Source: Liquorilactobacillus mali KCTC 3596 = DSM 20444 (lineage in GTDB: Bacteria > Bacillota > Bacilli > Lactobacillales > Lactobacillaceae). From it: a DNA stretch of 64,000 nt. The position numbers and the translations under genes are program-made. Where the stretch lies: positions 1 to 64,000 of the forward strand of contig NZ_BACP01000002.1 of the NCBI RefSeq assembly GCF_000260415.1, written 5' to 3'. Numbering within the stretch: the first letter of the stretch is position 1; every line of letters begins with the position of its first letter. Shown here in pieces: positions 45,173 to 55,121 of this stretch. The notes under the pieces are model-generated. The model was not told the origin of the DNA, did no database searches, and was given only the letters and a program-made list of their open reading frames with translations.

Positions 45173-47110
45173 TTAATCGAGATTTTCAAGTTTCATACTT
45201 TTTTCTTCCCAGGAATCTTCCAGATTAGTGACTTTATCTTGTGTCTTCTTTAGTAATTCTTGTAATTCAGTACTTTTTTGAGGATCGGAATAGACTTCTG
45301 GAAGAGTCATCTGCTTTTGGATTTCTTCTTCTTCTGTATTGAGTTTCTCAAGTTGATTTTCGATTTCTTCAATTTCACGACGTAATTTTCGTTCCTTGCG
45401 CTGCTGTTCTTTATTAAGCTGATAGTTGTTTTTTTCAGGTTTCTCAGCAACTGTAACTTCACTTTGCCCTTTTTCTTGCGCAAGCAAAAACTGTTCTTCT
45501 TTTTTATCGACGTAATAATCATAATCACCTAAGTAGAGTTGACTGCCATTCTCAGATATTTCTAGAACATTGGTCGCAACCTTGTTGATGAAATAACGAT
45601 CATGTGAGATGAAGAGTATGGTTCCATCATAGTCCAAAAGAGCCTTTTCAAGTACTTCTTTACTATCAATATCCAAATGGTTAGTTGGCTCATCAAAAAT
45701 TAGGAAGTTATCGTGGTTGAATGCAAGTTTTGTCAGCAATAAGCGAGCTTTTTCACCACCCGAAAGATTGTGAACCACTTTCTTTACATCATCTCCAGAA
45801 AAAAGGAAACTTCCTAAAATTGATCTGATATCTTTTTCAGGGGTAGTAGGATGTTCATCCCATAATTCATTTAATACACTCTTATTAGCATGCAGGTTTT
45901 TTAACTCCTGATCGTAGTACCCAGTGTCAACATTTGCCCCAAATGAATACTCACCACTGATCAGAGGAATTTTATTGAGGATACTTTTCAATAAAGTTGA
46001 CTTTCCAACCCCATTGCTACCAACAATCGCCATCCTTTGATGTTTTCGCAAATCAATATCAATTGGCCCTGATATTGGATCACTTTCATATCCAATAAAA
46101 GCATTGTTAACAGTTAAAACAATATTTCCACTCTGACGGTTTGAAATGAATTGAAAATGTGGCCCCTGTTGGCCATTAGTTGGTCGTTCAAGCCGATCTA
46201 TTTTTTCAAGTTGCTTCCGCCGACTTTGAGCCCTTTTTGTTGTTGATGCCCGCACAATGTTACGCGCAACGAAATCTTCAAGCTTTTCGATTTCTTCTTG
46301 CTGTTTTTCATATTGTTTCATTTTTTGTTGAAAGCGTTTAGCCTTTTCTTCAATATAGAAAGAATAATTTCCTTGATAATGTTCTGTTCCACTTGAGGTA
46401 AGTTCATAAACTTCCTTAGCAATTTTATCAAGAAAATAGCGGTCATGTGAAATAATTAGAAGGGCACCTGAGTATGATTGCAAGTAACCTTCTAGCCAGC
46501 TTAAAGTCTGAATGTCTAAATGATTTGTAGGTTCATCCAGTATTAATAAGTCATTTTTTTCTAATAACAGTTTTGCAAGGGCTAATCGAGTTTTTTGTCC
46601 ACCTGATAGTGTTCCGATAATGGTAGTGAAATCTTTCTCATAGAATTTAAAGCCATGCAAAACAGCTCGAATTTCTGACTCATAACCATAACCATTCGCT
46701 TCTTTGAAATTGTGTGATAATTGGTCATAGTTGCTAAGAAGAGCTTCATACTTTGACTGTGGTTGAATAGAGTGATCAAAGGATGAAATCTCATTTTCTA
46801 GTTTGTGAATCTTTACTTCCATCTTCTTCAAATCATCAAAGACAGTAAGCATTTCATCATAGATGCTTCTTGTAGAATTTAGACCGTTGTCTTGTGCTAA
46901 GTAGCCAATTGTCATATTTTTATTTTTAGTAATTTGACCATTATCAGGAGATTGCAAACCAACAATCATTTTAATCAAGGTTGATTTGCCAACCCCGTTT
47001 CGCCCAACAAGGGCAATTCTAGAGTTATCTTGAACGTCAAGGTTAACTTTTTCAAATAGAACGTCGCTTCCAAATAGACGCTCGACATTTTGTGCTTGAA
47101 GTAAAATCAT
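45173..47110 (-). CDS. ABC-F family ATP-binding protein
   Basis: 645 aa with two ABC domains and no membrane part. Domain 1: GRNGVGKSTLIKMI, LSGGQKTRLALAK, LLILDEPTNHLDI. The linker (about 245-315) is basic and coiled (KRFQQKMKQYEKQQEEIEKLE). Domain 2: GSNGVGKSTLLKSIL, LSGGEKARLLLTK, FLIFDEPTNHLDID. The C-terminal extension (about 550-645) is a charged coiled coil, as in Uup/YdiF. ABC-F proteins act on stalled ribosomes; no specific resistance subtype is evident. GAGGTG precedes the ATG. Confidence 0.93.
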   Translation of the reverse strand: MILLQAQNVERLFGSDVLFEKVNLDVQDNSRIALVGRNGVGKSTLIKMIVGLQSPDNGQITKNKNMTIGYLAQDNGLNSTRSIYDEMLTVFDDLKKMEVKIHKLENEISSFDHSIQPQSKYEALLSNYDQLSHNFKEANGYGYESEIRAVLHGFKFYEKDFTTIIGTLSGGQKTRLALAKLLLEKNDLLILDEPTNHLDIQTLSWLEGYLQSYSGALLIISHDRYFLDKIAKEVYELTSSGTEHYQGNYSFYIEEKAKRFQQKMKQYEKQQEEIEKLEDFVARNIVRASTTKRAQSRRKQLEKIDRLERPTNGQQGPHFQFISNRQSGNIVLTVNNAFIGYESDPISGPIDIDLRKHQRMAIVGSNGVGKSTLLKSILNKIPLISGEYSFGANVDTGYYDQELKNLHANKSVLNELWDEHPTTPEKDIRSILGSFLFSGDDVKKVVHNLSGGEKARLLLTKLAFNHDNFLIFDEPTNHLDIDSKEVLEKALLDYDGTILFISHDRYFINKVATNVLEISENGSQLYLGDYDYYVDKKEEQFLLAQEKGQSEVTVAEKPEKNNYQLNKEQQRKERKLRREIEEIENQLEKLNTEEEEIQKQMTLPEVYSDPQKSTELQELLKKTQDKVTNLEDSWEEKSMKLENLD

Positions 47111-47255
47111 AAAAACACCTCTTAAATATTAAAATATGAAAATTAAGGCAGTTACAAACCTTGTGAAATTTAGCAAGTAATTGTATGCTCTATTGCATGT
47201 GAATGTAATTTAGTGTAGCATAAACACGGTAAAATATAGTGTACAACATTAATGA

Positions 47256-47302
47256 TTGTGAAGATAGTTAAACACATAGCTTCACAAGGAGTATGTTATA
47301 CT
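47256..47302 (+). promoter_or_regulatory. Inverted repeat with Rex-like half sites and rex promoter
   Basis: TTGTGAAG (47256-47263) and CTTCACAA (47280-47287) are perfect inverted arms 16 bp apart. They lie just upstream of an extended -10, TGTTATACT (47294-47302). Each arm matches half of the Rex operator TTGTGAA...TTCACAA, but the spacing is wider than the usual 18-bp site. Autoregulation by Rex is a plausible inference. Confidence 0.5.
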
Positions 47303-47345
47303 ATGTAAAAAGCCTGAATTATTTATTAGCGAAAGGAGCTAAAAC

Positions 47346-47999
47346 ATGGTAACATCAAAAATTCCTCATGCGACAGCTAAAAGACTGCCAATCTATTATC
47401 GTTATTTGCACTTCTTATCAGATGCAGGTAAACAAAGAATTTCATCAACCGAACTTGCAGATGCTGTTAAGGTTGATTCTGCAACAATTAGAAGAGACTT
47501 CTCGTATTTCGGTGCCCTAGGAAAACGAGGGTATGGTTATGATGTAGACAGCCTGCTTGCTTTCTTCAAAAAGACTTTAAATCAAGATCAGCTAACAAAC
47601 GTAGCGCTGATTGGAGTCGGTAATCTAGGTCATGCACTTTTGAATTATAATTTTCATCAGAGTAATAATGTACGTATTAGTGCGGCTTTTGATATTAATC
47701 AGGATATTACCGGAACGATTCAAAGTAGTGTTCCAGTTTATGATATGGCCGATATGAAGGAACAGTTAACAGTTCAACAAATTGAAATCGTAATTTTGAC
47801 CGTTCCTTCTAGTGTTGCTCAAAAAGTTACGAATGAGCTTGTTGATGTCGGGATTAAGGGAATACTTAATTTTACACCGCTTAGGATCACTGTACCTAAT
47901 ACTGTTAGAGTCCAAAACGTTGACTTAACAAATGAATTACAAACACTGATTTATTTCTTAAACAAGTTCGGTGATAAAGATGAAACTTTATTAGACTAA
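47346..47999 (+). CDS. rex: Redox-sensing transcriptional repressor Rex
   Basis: 217 aa. An N-terminal winged helix ([26 protein letters not shown]) is followed by a Rossmann domain with [16 protein letters not shown] and the final swapped helix ([15 protein letters not shown]). It represses fermentation and NAD-recycling genes until NADH rises. AAAGGAG precedes the ATG. A strong terminator follows. The inverted repeat upstream suggests autoregulation. Confidence 0.96.
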   Translation: MVTSKIPHATAKRLPIYYRYLHFLSDAGKQRISSTELADAVKVDSATIRRDFSYFGALGKRGYGYDVDSLLAFFKKTLNQDQLTNVALIGVGNLGHALLNYNFHQSNNVRISAAFDINQDITGTIQSSVPVYDMADMKEQLTVQQIEIVILTVPSSVAQKVTNELVDVGIKGILNFTPLRITVPNTVRVQNVDLTNELQTLIYFLNKFGDKDETLLD

Positions 48000-48004
48000 C
48001 ATCC

Positions 48005-48041
48005 TGCTTTACCAAAGTTTTTACTGAGGTAAAGCTTTTTT
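48005..48041. terminator. Bidirectional terminator between rex and the CPBP protease gene
   Basis: GCTTTACC and GGTAAAGC arms with a T run on the rex side, between convergent genes. Confidence 0.88.
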
Positions 48042-48673
48042 TATTTTAACTGCAATACAACAACAAAAAGATTCATAAGTATATGAGCAATTATTGGTGC
48101 TTTAATATCGTGCGCCTTGTAGTATATAAAGCTCAAAACCAGTCCTAAACAAGCGTAGGTTAGGTAATGCTCATCAGCATGTGCAATGCTGAAAAGAACA
48201 CTCGAAAAGAGCGCGGCTCCCATTGGATTGATGAAGGTTGAAAGATTACCAAAGAACACCTTGCGAAAAATAAATTCTTCCATCACCGGTGCAGCAACTA
48301 TCACGTATATTAAATAATAGGGATAGTGAGCAATAATCGTCATTATTTGGCTCGTATTTTCAGAGACAGCTGATTGATGCAGAAGATAAATTTCAGCAAG
48401 CATTGTCACTTTTTGGATAACAAAGACTAAAATTGTTCCTAAAAGGCCTAACAATAGTACCGAAGTCAACGAAGTTTGTTTTGACTCAATGTTGTTTTTA
48501 AACGGAAATTTTCGATTGAGGTAGAACATAAAAAATATTCCTGCAGTTCCCATGATACTAGTTGCGATAAACAACAGTGGGTTACTTTTGATTACTGTAA
48601 AAAAAATGTTTGGAAATAGCATAACAACAAGATATGTTATGAGCAGTGCTAAAGAATTTTTTCTGATATCCAT
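48041..48673 (-). CDS. CPBP family intramembrane glutamic endopeptidase
   Basis: 210 aa, about six membrane segments. The catalytic motifs are EEFIFRKVFFGNL (EExxxR), the His in VLFSIAHADEHY (FxxxH-like), and the HILMN motif near the C-terminus. Such proteases (Abi family) process prenylated or bacteriocin-related substrates in eukaryotes and some bacteria; the role here is unknown. ATG 48673 has GGAG 7 nt upstream. It diverges from groESL. Confidence 0.88.
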   Translation of the reverse strand: MDIRKNSLALLITYLVVMLFPNIFFTVIKSNPLLFIATSIMGTAGIFFMFYLNRKFPFKNNIESKQTSLTSVLLLGLLGTILVFVIQKVTMLAEIYLLHQSAVSENTSQIMTIIAHYPYYLIYVIVAAPVMEEFIFRKVFFGNLSTFINPMGAALFSSVLFSIAHADEHYLTYACLGLVLSFIYYKAHDIKAPIIAHILMNLFVVVLQLK

Positions 48674-48721
48674 GAGTTACTCCATTCACTTTAATAATAA
48701 ACTCAGTATAACATACATTAA

Positions 48722-48820
48722 TTAGCACTCTCGTAGGTAGAGTGATAAAAAACTTGCATTTTTGGTGCGAATTGATTATAGTAATAGTTGTGATTAGCAC
48801 TTGAATTAGTAGAGTGCTAA
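48722..48820 (+). promoter_or_regulatory. groESL promoter flanked by two CIRCE operators
   Basis: CIRCE 1 (48722-48748) is TTAGCACTC-N9-GAGTGATAA. CIRCE 2 (48794-48820) is TTAGCACTT-N9-GAGTGCTAA. Between them lie TTGCAT (48754-48759), a 17-bp spacer and TATAGT (48777-48782). HrcA repressor binding at both would bracket RNA polymerase and give heat-shock control. Confidence 0.95.
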
Positions 48821-48848
48821 AAACAAAACAATATTGGAGGGATATACA

Positions 48849-49133
48849 GTGCTTAAACCTTTAGGAGATCGTGTTATTTTGGAAGTTCAAAAAGATGAGG
48901 AACAAACTGTTGGCGGCATAGTAATTGCTAGCAATGCTCAAGAAAAGCCACAAACAGGAAAAGTGGTTGCAGTTGGTGCAGGCCGAGTTTTAGATAACGG
49001 TGAAAAGGTTGCTTTATCAGTTAAAGTCGGCGAAACGGTTTTGTTTGATAAATATGCTGGCACAGAGGTCAAATACGAAGAAAAAGAGTATTTGGTTGTT
49101 CATGAAAAAGATATTGTTGCAATTGTAGACTAA
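48849..49133 (+). CDS. groES: Co-chaperonin GroES
   Basis: 94 aa. [25 protein letters not shown], the mobile loop, and [15 protein letters not shown] are conserved. It caps GroEL. The start is GTG 48849, 7 nt after TGGAGGG. It is preceded by two CIRCE elements and followed by groEL after 37 nt. Confidence 0.97.
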   Translation: MLKPLGDRVILEVQKDEEQTVGGIVIASNAQEKPQTGKVVAVGAGRVLDNGEKVALSVKVGETVLFDKYAGTEVKYEEKEYLVVHEKDIVAIVD

Positions 49134-49158
49134 ATATTATTATATAAATCGACTATGA

Positions 49159-50796
<1,638 letters not shown>

Positions 50797-50822
50797 TAAA
50801 TACATTATTAAATAATAAATAA

Positions 50823-51001
50823 CGGAGCTAGGTTAAAAGTTAACTTTTGACCTAGCTCCGTTGTTTATTACGTGCAGAATTGTTTCATAAGCCAAAATTT
50901 TTCATCTAATCTTGACTTACTGGTAGGAAATCATCCACACACAATGTTTGTAATTCCTTGTTAGCACTTAAATTTTTCCGACATCCGACATATGTTACAT
51001 T
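50823..51001 (-). repeat. Dispersed intergenic repeat, copy R7 (full length, best hairpin)
   Basis: A 38-bp palindrome at 50823-50860 (CGGAGCTAGGTTAAAAGTT with AACTTTTGACCTAGCTCCG, one G-T pair) directly follows groEL and must be its terminator. The rest, read on the minus strand, matches R6 almost base for base in blocks (AAGTGCTAACAAGGAATTAC; TTTTGGCTTATGAAACA) and ends ATGTCGG. Beyond 51001 the 320 bp up to kimA show no structure I recognise; no c-di-AMP riboswitch was seen. Confidence 0.88.
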
Positions 51002-51322
51002 ACTAATTTCTATTGTGAAAAACGAATTTTGGTATATTTATTTTTGAAATAATTAAGTAAAGTTTTATTGAGTAAAATACTAAATCTGTACCGAGTTCTT
51101 GCTTGCTAGAGTAGTTAAAAATGGAAAATAAAGCGTATAAGAAAGAATACTAATTTATTTATTGATGCATCTGAAAGTATGCTCAAATTCAGATTGGTAT
51201 TGATTTTAAGGTGCAACTGAATGTAAAGTGTGATAAATTGTTTTAATAGGGAATTAGCAGATAGTAAAATGATGCTATTTCATAGAATTTGATTATCTTA
51301 GTCATCAAAGAGGGGAAATTAA

Positions 51323-53152
51323 ATGTGGCACTATTTAAAACGATTATTAATTGGAAAGCCTTTAAAAACAACGGATGAAGGTAATCAACAGCTGACAAAA
51401 TTCAAGGCTTTGGCTCTGTTATCTTCCGATGCATTGTCTTCAGTGGCTTACGGAACTGAACAAATTACAGCGGTTCTAGTAGTTTTGTCTGCTGCAGCTA
51501 CATGGTATGCTTTACCAGCTGCTGGAATTGTCCTGATTCTATTGTTTGCAATAACCTTGTCGTATAGACAGATTATCCATGCTTATCCATCCGGTGGTGG
51601 GGCATATATTGTTGCAACAAAAAACTGGGGAACACCTGTTGGTCTAGTTGCAGGTGGTTCGCTGCTGGTTGATTATATGCTGACTGTTGCCGTTTCTGTA
51701 ACTTCTGGGACTGAGGCTATTACATCAGCTATTCCATACTTAAGGGAGCACAGCATCGCAATTTCAATTATCATTGTTTTGTTTATTATGACTTTGAATT
51801 TGCGTGGCATGCGTGAGTCGGCTTCTTTTTTGACGTTCCCAGTTTATTTGTTCATTACCATTCTGGTTTCGATGCTAGCATGGGGACTATTCAATATTGT
51901 TACAAATAAAATTCAATACAATGCTGCTGCACCGATAGGCGGGGCTGTTCCAGGAATGTCTTTGATTCTATTTCTCAAAGCGTTTTCTGCTGGATCATCT
52001 TCCTTGACAGGTGTTGAAGCTATTAGTAATGCAGTCCCGAACTTTAAAAAACCGAAAAGAAGAAATGCCGCTAATACATTAGCTTTGATGGCATTGATTT
52101 TAGGTGTATTTTTCACAGGAGTTACGTTCCTTAGTTATTACTTGGGTGTACTTCCCAGTACTAAAGAAACTGTTCTGTCTCAAATTGGGATAGCAGTTTT
52201 TGGTAAGGGAATCTTCTATTATTTACTGCAATTCTCAACAGCTATGATACTGGCAGTCGCTGCCAATACTGGTTTTTCGGCCTTTCCAATATTGGCTTAT
52301 AATTTGGCAAAGGACAAATTTATGCCTCACATGTACATGGATAAGGGAGACCGTTTAGCATATTCAAATGGAATTATTTCGCTTGCAGTTGGAGCGATTG
52401 TCTTAATATTGATTTTTCATGGGCAGACTAACTTGCTGATTCCATTGTATGCAGTTGGTGTTTTTGTACCGTTCACACTTTCTCAATCAGGAATGATAAT
52501 CCATTGGTTTAGGGAAAAAGGAAAAAATTGGATTTTGAACGCACTCGTGAATTTGTTAGGAACAATCATTTCATTTCTTTTAGTTGTATTCTTGTTCTTG
52601 CTGCATTTTCAAAATGTATGGCCATATTTGATAATTATGCCAGTTCTGTTATTTGCATTTCAAAAAATTCACAGTCATTACATCATGGTTGCTTCTCAAT
52701 TACGTTTGAGTGAAGAGGCTACACTCCATGATTATGATGGCTCAACTGTAATTGTCCTTGTAAGTTCAGTAACGCATGTAACGACGGGAGCTATCAATTA
52801 TGCAAGGTCAATAGGTGATTATGTAATTGCAATGCATGTTTCATTTGATGAGAATCCAAAAAAAGAACATGAAACTGCAAAGGAGTTCAAGGAGTCATTT
52901 CCAGATGTACGTTTTGTTGATTTGCATTCTTCATATCGCTCGGTAGCAACACCTGTTTTACGCTTCTGTGATGTTATTGCTAAAAACTCAGCTGAAAAGA
53001 ATTATTCAATGACAGTCCTAGTGCCGCAATTTGTACCGCGTAAACCATGGCAAAACATTTTACACAATCAGACCAGTTTAAGGTTGCGTGCTGTGTTGAA
53101 TTCGCGTGAAAATATTATTGTGTCAACGTATAGTTATCATCTAAAAAAGTAG
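51323..53152 (+). CDS. APC-superfamily permease, KimA-like potassium importer
   Basis: 609 aa. The N-terminus WHYLKRLLIGKPLKTTDE and LALLSSDALSSVAYGTEQI are very close in pattern to B. subtilis KimA (YdaO). About 12 membrane segments occupy residues ~30-440 and a cytoplasmic domain the last ~165 residues (SSVTHVTTGAINYARSIGD). KimA is a high-affinity K+/H+ symporter inhibited by c-di-AMP. DarA, a c-di-AMP receptor, is encoded at 32.9 kb. Substrate is inferred from family similarity. AGAGGGG precedes the ATG. Confidence 0.85.
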   Translation: MWHYLKRLLIGKPLKTTDEGNQQLTKFKALALLSSDALSSVAYGTEQITAVLVVLSAAATWYALPAAGIVLILLFAITLSYRQIIHAYPSGGGAYIVATKNWGTPVGLVAGGSLLVDYMLTVAVSVTSGTEAITSAIPYLREHSIAISIIIVLFIMTLNLRGMRESASFLTFPVYLFITILVSMLAWGLFNIVTNKIQYNAAAPIGGAVPGMSLILFLKAFSAGSSSLTGVEAISNAVPNFKKPKRRNAANTLALMALILGVFFTGVTFLSYYLGVLPSTKETVLSQIGIAVFGKGIFYYLLQFSTAMILAVAANTGFSAFPILAYNLAKDKFMPHMYMDKGDRLAYSNGIISLAVGAIVLILIFHGQTNLLIPLYAVGVFVPFTLSQSGMIIHWFREKGKNWILNALVNLLGTIISFLLVVFLFLLHFQNVWPYLIIMPVLLFAFQKIHSHYIMVASQLRLSEEATLHDYDGSTVIVLVSSVTHVTTGAINYARSIGDYVIAMHVSFDENPKKEHETAKEFKESFPDVRFVDLHSSYRSVATPVLRFCDVIAKNSAEKNYSMTVLVPQFVPRKPWQNILHNQTSLRLRAVLNSRENIIVSTYSYHLKK

Positions 53153-53275
53153 ACTTTATGTGACTCTATTAAAGCTATATGGGTTTATGTTATAATGACC
53201 GAGAGTGGTTCTATAATTTTAGTAGATAATTAAGCTCTTCTTTAATTTATTAAAGAAAAAGAAAGAGGACGGCGT

Positions 53276-54379
53276 ATGTATATAGTTGTTGCGTCTTTTT
53301 TGGCAACACTGGCATTTTCGTTTTTTTTGACACCAATTATTAGACGATTGGCTTTCAAAATAGGCGCGGTTGATAATCCGAATGCTAGGCGTGTCAACAA
53401 AACACCAATGCCGACAATGGGGGGCCTTGCAGTTTTTTTGGCCTTTAATATAACAAATATATTTATTTTAAGAAAAGAATATCCTAGTAGTCAATTTTGG
53501 CCACTTCTAGCAGCTGAATGTGTAATAATTTTGACAGGTATAATCGATGATATTTTTGAACTTAAGCCCAAACAGAAGATATTGGGGATAACAATTGCGG
53601 GGTTAGTGATTTATTTTTTTGCGAATATCAGAATGACGACACTGACACTCCCTTTTTTGGGTACGCTCGATTTAGGAATTCTAAGTCTGCCGGTTACTTT
53701 AATCTGGATTTTAGCTATTACTAATGCGGTCAATTTGATTGATGGTCTTGATGGGCTTGCTACCGGAGTATCAGTGATTGCTCTGTTTACGACGGGGATT
53801 ACAGGCTTTTTCTTCTTGACGGTTACAAGTACGTATGTTTCAGTTTGGATTTTTATGCTGGTGGCAGCCTTATTAGGCTTCTTACCATATAATTTCCATC
53901 CGGCTAAAATTTATCTTGGAGATACTGGAGCTCTTTTTATTGGGTTTATGATTTCGACTTTTTCTCTTTATGGGCTCAAGAATGCAACTTTTATTTCAAT
54001 AATTATTCCAGTGATAATACTTGGCGTTCCAATTACCGATACTGTTTTTGCAATATTGCGCCGCTTTTTGAATAAAAAACCAATTGCGCAGGCTGATAAG
54101 CACCATTTGCACCACAGATTAATGGAAATGGGACTATCGCATACACAGACAGTTCTGGTAATATATGGGATAGCACTTATCTTTTCGATGATTTCACTGC
54201 TTTATCCGCTTTCTAACTTGGGGGGGTCAATCTTGTTGACCATTGCAACATTGTTGGGACTCGAATTGTTTGTGGAATCAATCGGGCTAGTCGGACCTGA
54301 GAGAAGACCTGTATTGAATTGGATAGGAAAAATCTTGAAGATAGAAGGACACAAGTTTTCATCTAAAAAAAAGAAATGA
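53276..54379 (+). CDS. tagO: Undecaprenyl-phosphate GlcNAc-1-phosphate transferase (TagO/WecA family)
   Basis: 367 aa with ~11 helices. Active-site loops: NKTPMPTMGGLAVF, the DDxxE-type GIIDDIFELKPKQK, NLIDGLDGLATGVS, KIYLGDTGALFIGF and HLHHRLMEMG. It starts wall teichoic acid or other cell-wall polysaccharide on undecaprenyl phosphate; the LCP ligase at the window start could attach the product. An extended -10 TGTTATAAT lies ~80 bp upstream. It ends at a terminator. Confidence 0.93.
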   Translation: MYIVVASFLATLAFSFFLTPIIRRLAFKIGAVDNPNARRVNKTPMPTMGGLAVFLAFNITNIFILRKEYPSSQFWPLLAAECVIILTGIIDDIFELKPKQKILGITIAGLVIYFFANIRMTTLTLPFLGTLDLGILSLPVTLIWILAITNAVNLIDGLDGLATGVSVIALFTTGITGFFFLTVTSTYVSVWIFMLVAALLGFLPYNFHPAKIYLGDTGALFIGFMISTFSLYGLKNATFISIIIPVIILGVPITDTVFAILRRFLNKKPIAQADKHHLHHRLMEMGLSHTQTVLVIYGIALIFSMISLLYPLSNLGGSILLTIATLLGLELFVESIGLVGPERRPVLNWIGKILKIEGHKFSSKKKK

Positions 54380-54396
54380 TAATTATCGTTAAAAAA

Positions 54397-54444
54397 TAGG
54401 AGTCTTTGGCAAGGAGAAATACTTTGTCCAAGATTCCCTTTTTA
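54397..54444. terminator. Terminator between tagO and yigZ
   Basis: AATAGGAGTCTTTGG pairs imperfectly with CCAAGATTCCCTTTTT, between convergent genes. Confidence 0.75.
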
Positions 54445-55074
54445 TTTGTTTTGTGGTATTTCAATATATTTTGTTCCGTTTGGTCTGAATGTGACCTGGC
54501 CATTAAGCAAGTCTTTTATTTTGGATAAATTTGTAGATGTTTCAGAAGGTTCTGTTAAGAAAGAAAGCTGAATGTTTTCTTGATAAGAAATAGAATCAAT
54601 AACTAATTGATTTTCGGCAGCAAAATTTTGAAAGCGCCCAAGTTGGGAATAGCTGATTGTTATTTCAGTAATATTTTGTGGTTTTATCAAAACAATTGCG
54701 TTGTTAAGTGCCAATGTCGTTGCTTGTCCATATGCTCTAATTAATCCACCAGTTCCAAGTTTTATACCGCCAAAATATCTTGTTACTACAGCAGTTGTAT
54801 TTCGAACATTTGTCTTTAGAAGTACGTTTAAAATTGGAACACCAGCAGTTCCTGAAGGTTCTCCGTTGTCACTTTGTCTTTGAACATCATTTTTGGAACC
54901 AATTACATAGGCAAAACAATTGTGGTTTGCTTTTGGGTTAAGTTTTTTGATTTTTTCGATAAATTTTTGTGCATCCTGCTCAGTATCTGTGCGCGCAACA
55001 CTACAGATAAAAGTGGATTTCTTGATTATTAAGTCAGCAGAATTTTCTTGCCCAATTGTTAAGTAACTTTCGAT
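54442..55074 (-). CDS. YigZ/IMPACT family protein
   Basis: About 210 aa. The N-terminal UPF0029/IMPACT domain has IIKKSTFICSVART, NCFAYVIG, SDNGEPSGTAGVPIL and VTRYFGGIKLGTGGLIRAYG; a smaller C-terminal DUF1949 domain follows. It may modulate ribosome-associated factors; function uncertain. No ATG/GTG/TTG fits: the longer frame to 55170 would overlap comFA. AAAGGAG (55090-55084) is followed after 9 nt by an in-frame ATC at 55074, giving xESYLTIGQENS, the normal family start. I propose this as the start. Confidence 0.9.
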   Translation of the reverse strand: MESYLTIGQENSADLIIKKSTFICSVARTDTEQDAQKFIEKIKKLNPKANHNCFAYVIGSKNDVQRQSDNGEPSGTAGVPILNVLLKTNVRNTTAVVTRYFGGIKLGTGGLIRAYGQATTLALNNAIVLIKPQNITEITISYSQLGRFQNFAAENQLVIDSISYQENIQLSFLTEPSETSTNLSKIKDLLNGQVTFRPNGTKYIEIPQNK

Positions 55075-55121
55075 GTTAATCGACTCCTTTGCGTATTTAT
55101 TTTTTGATGAGGGGTGAGGTA

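Noticed and set aside
51002-51322. Possible c-di-AMP (ydaO) riboswitch upstream of the KimA-like gene
   Set aside because: None of the conserved ydaO-type core motifs were visible; the region is AT-rich without strong stems.
55089-55121. Possible competence (ComX/CIN-type) box before comFA
   Set aside because: TGCGTATT only loosely resembles known boxes and overlaps the divergent yigZ start region; too weak to call.
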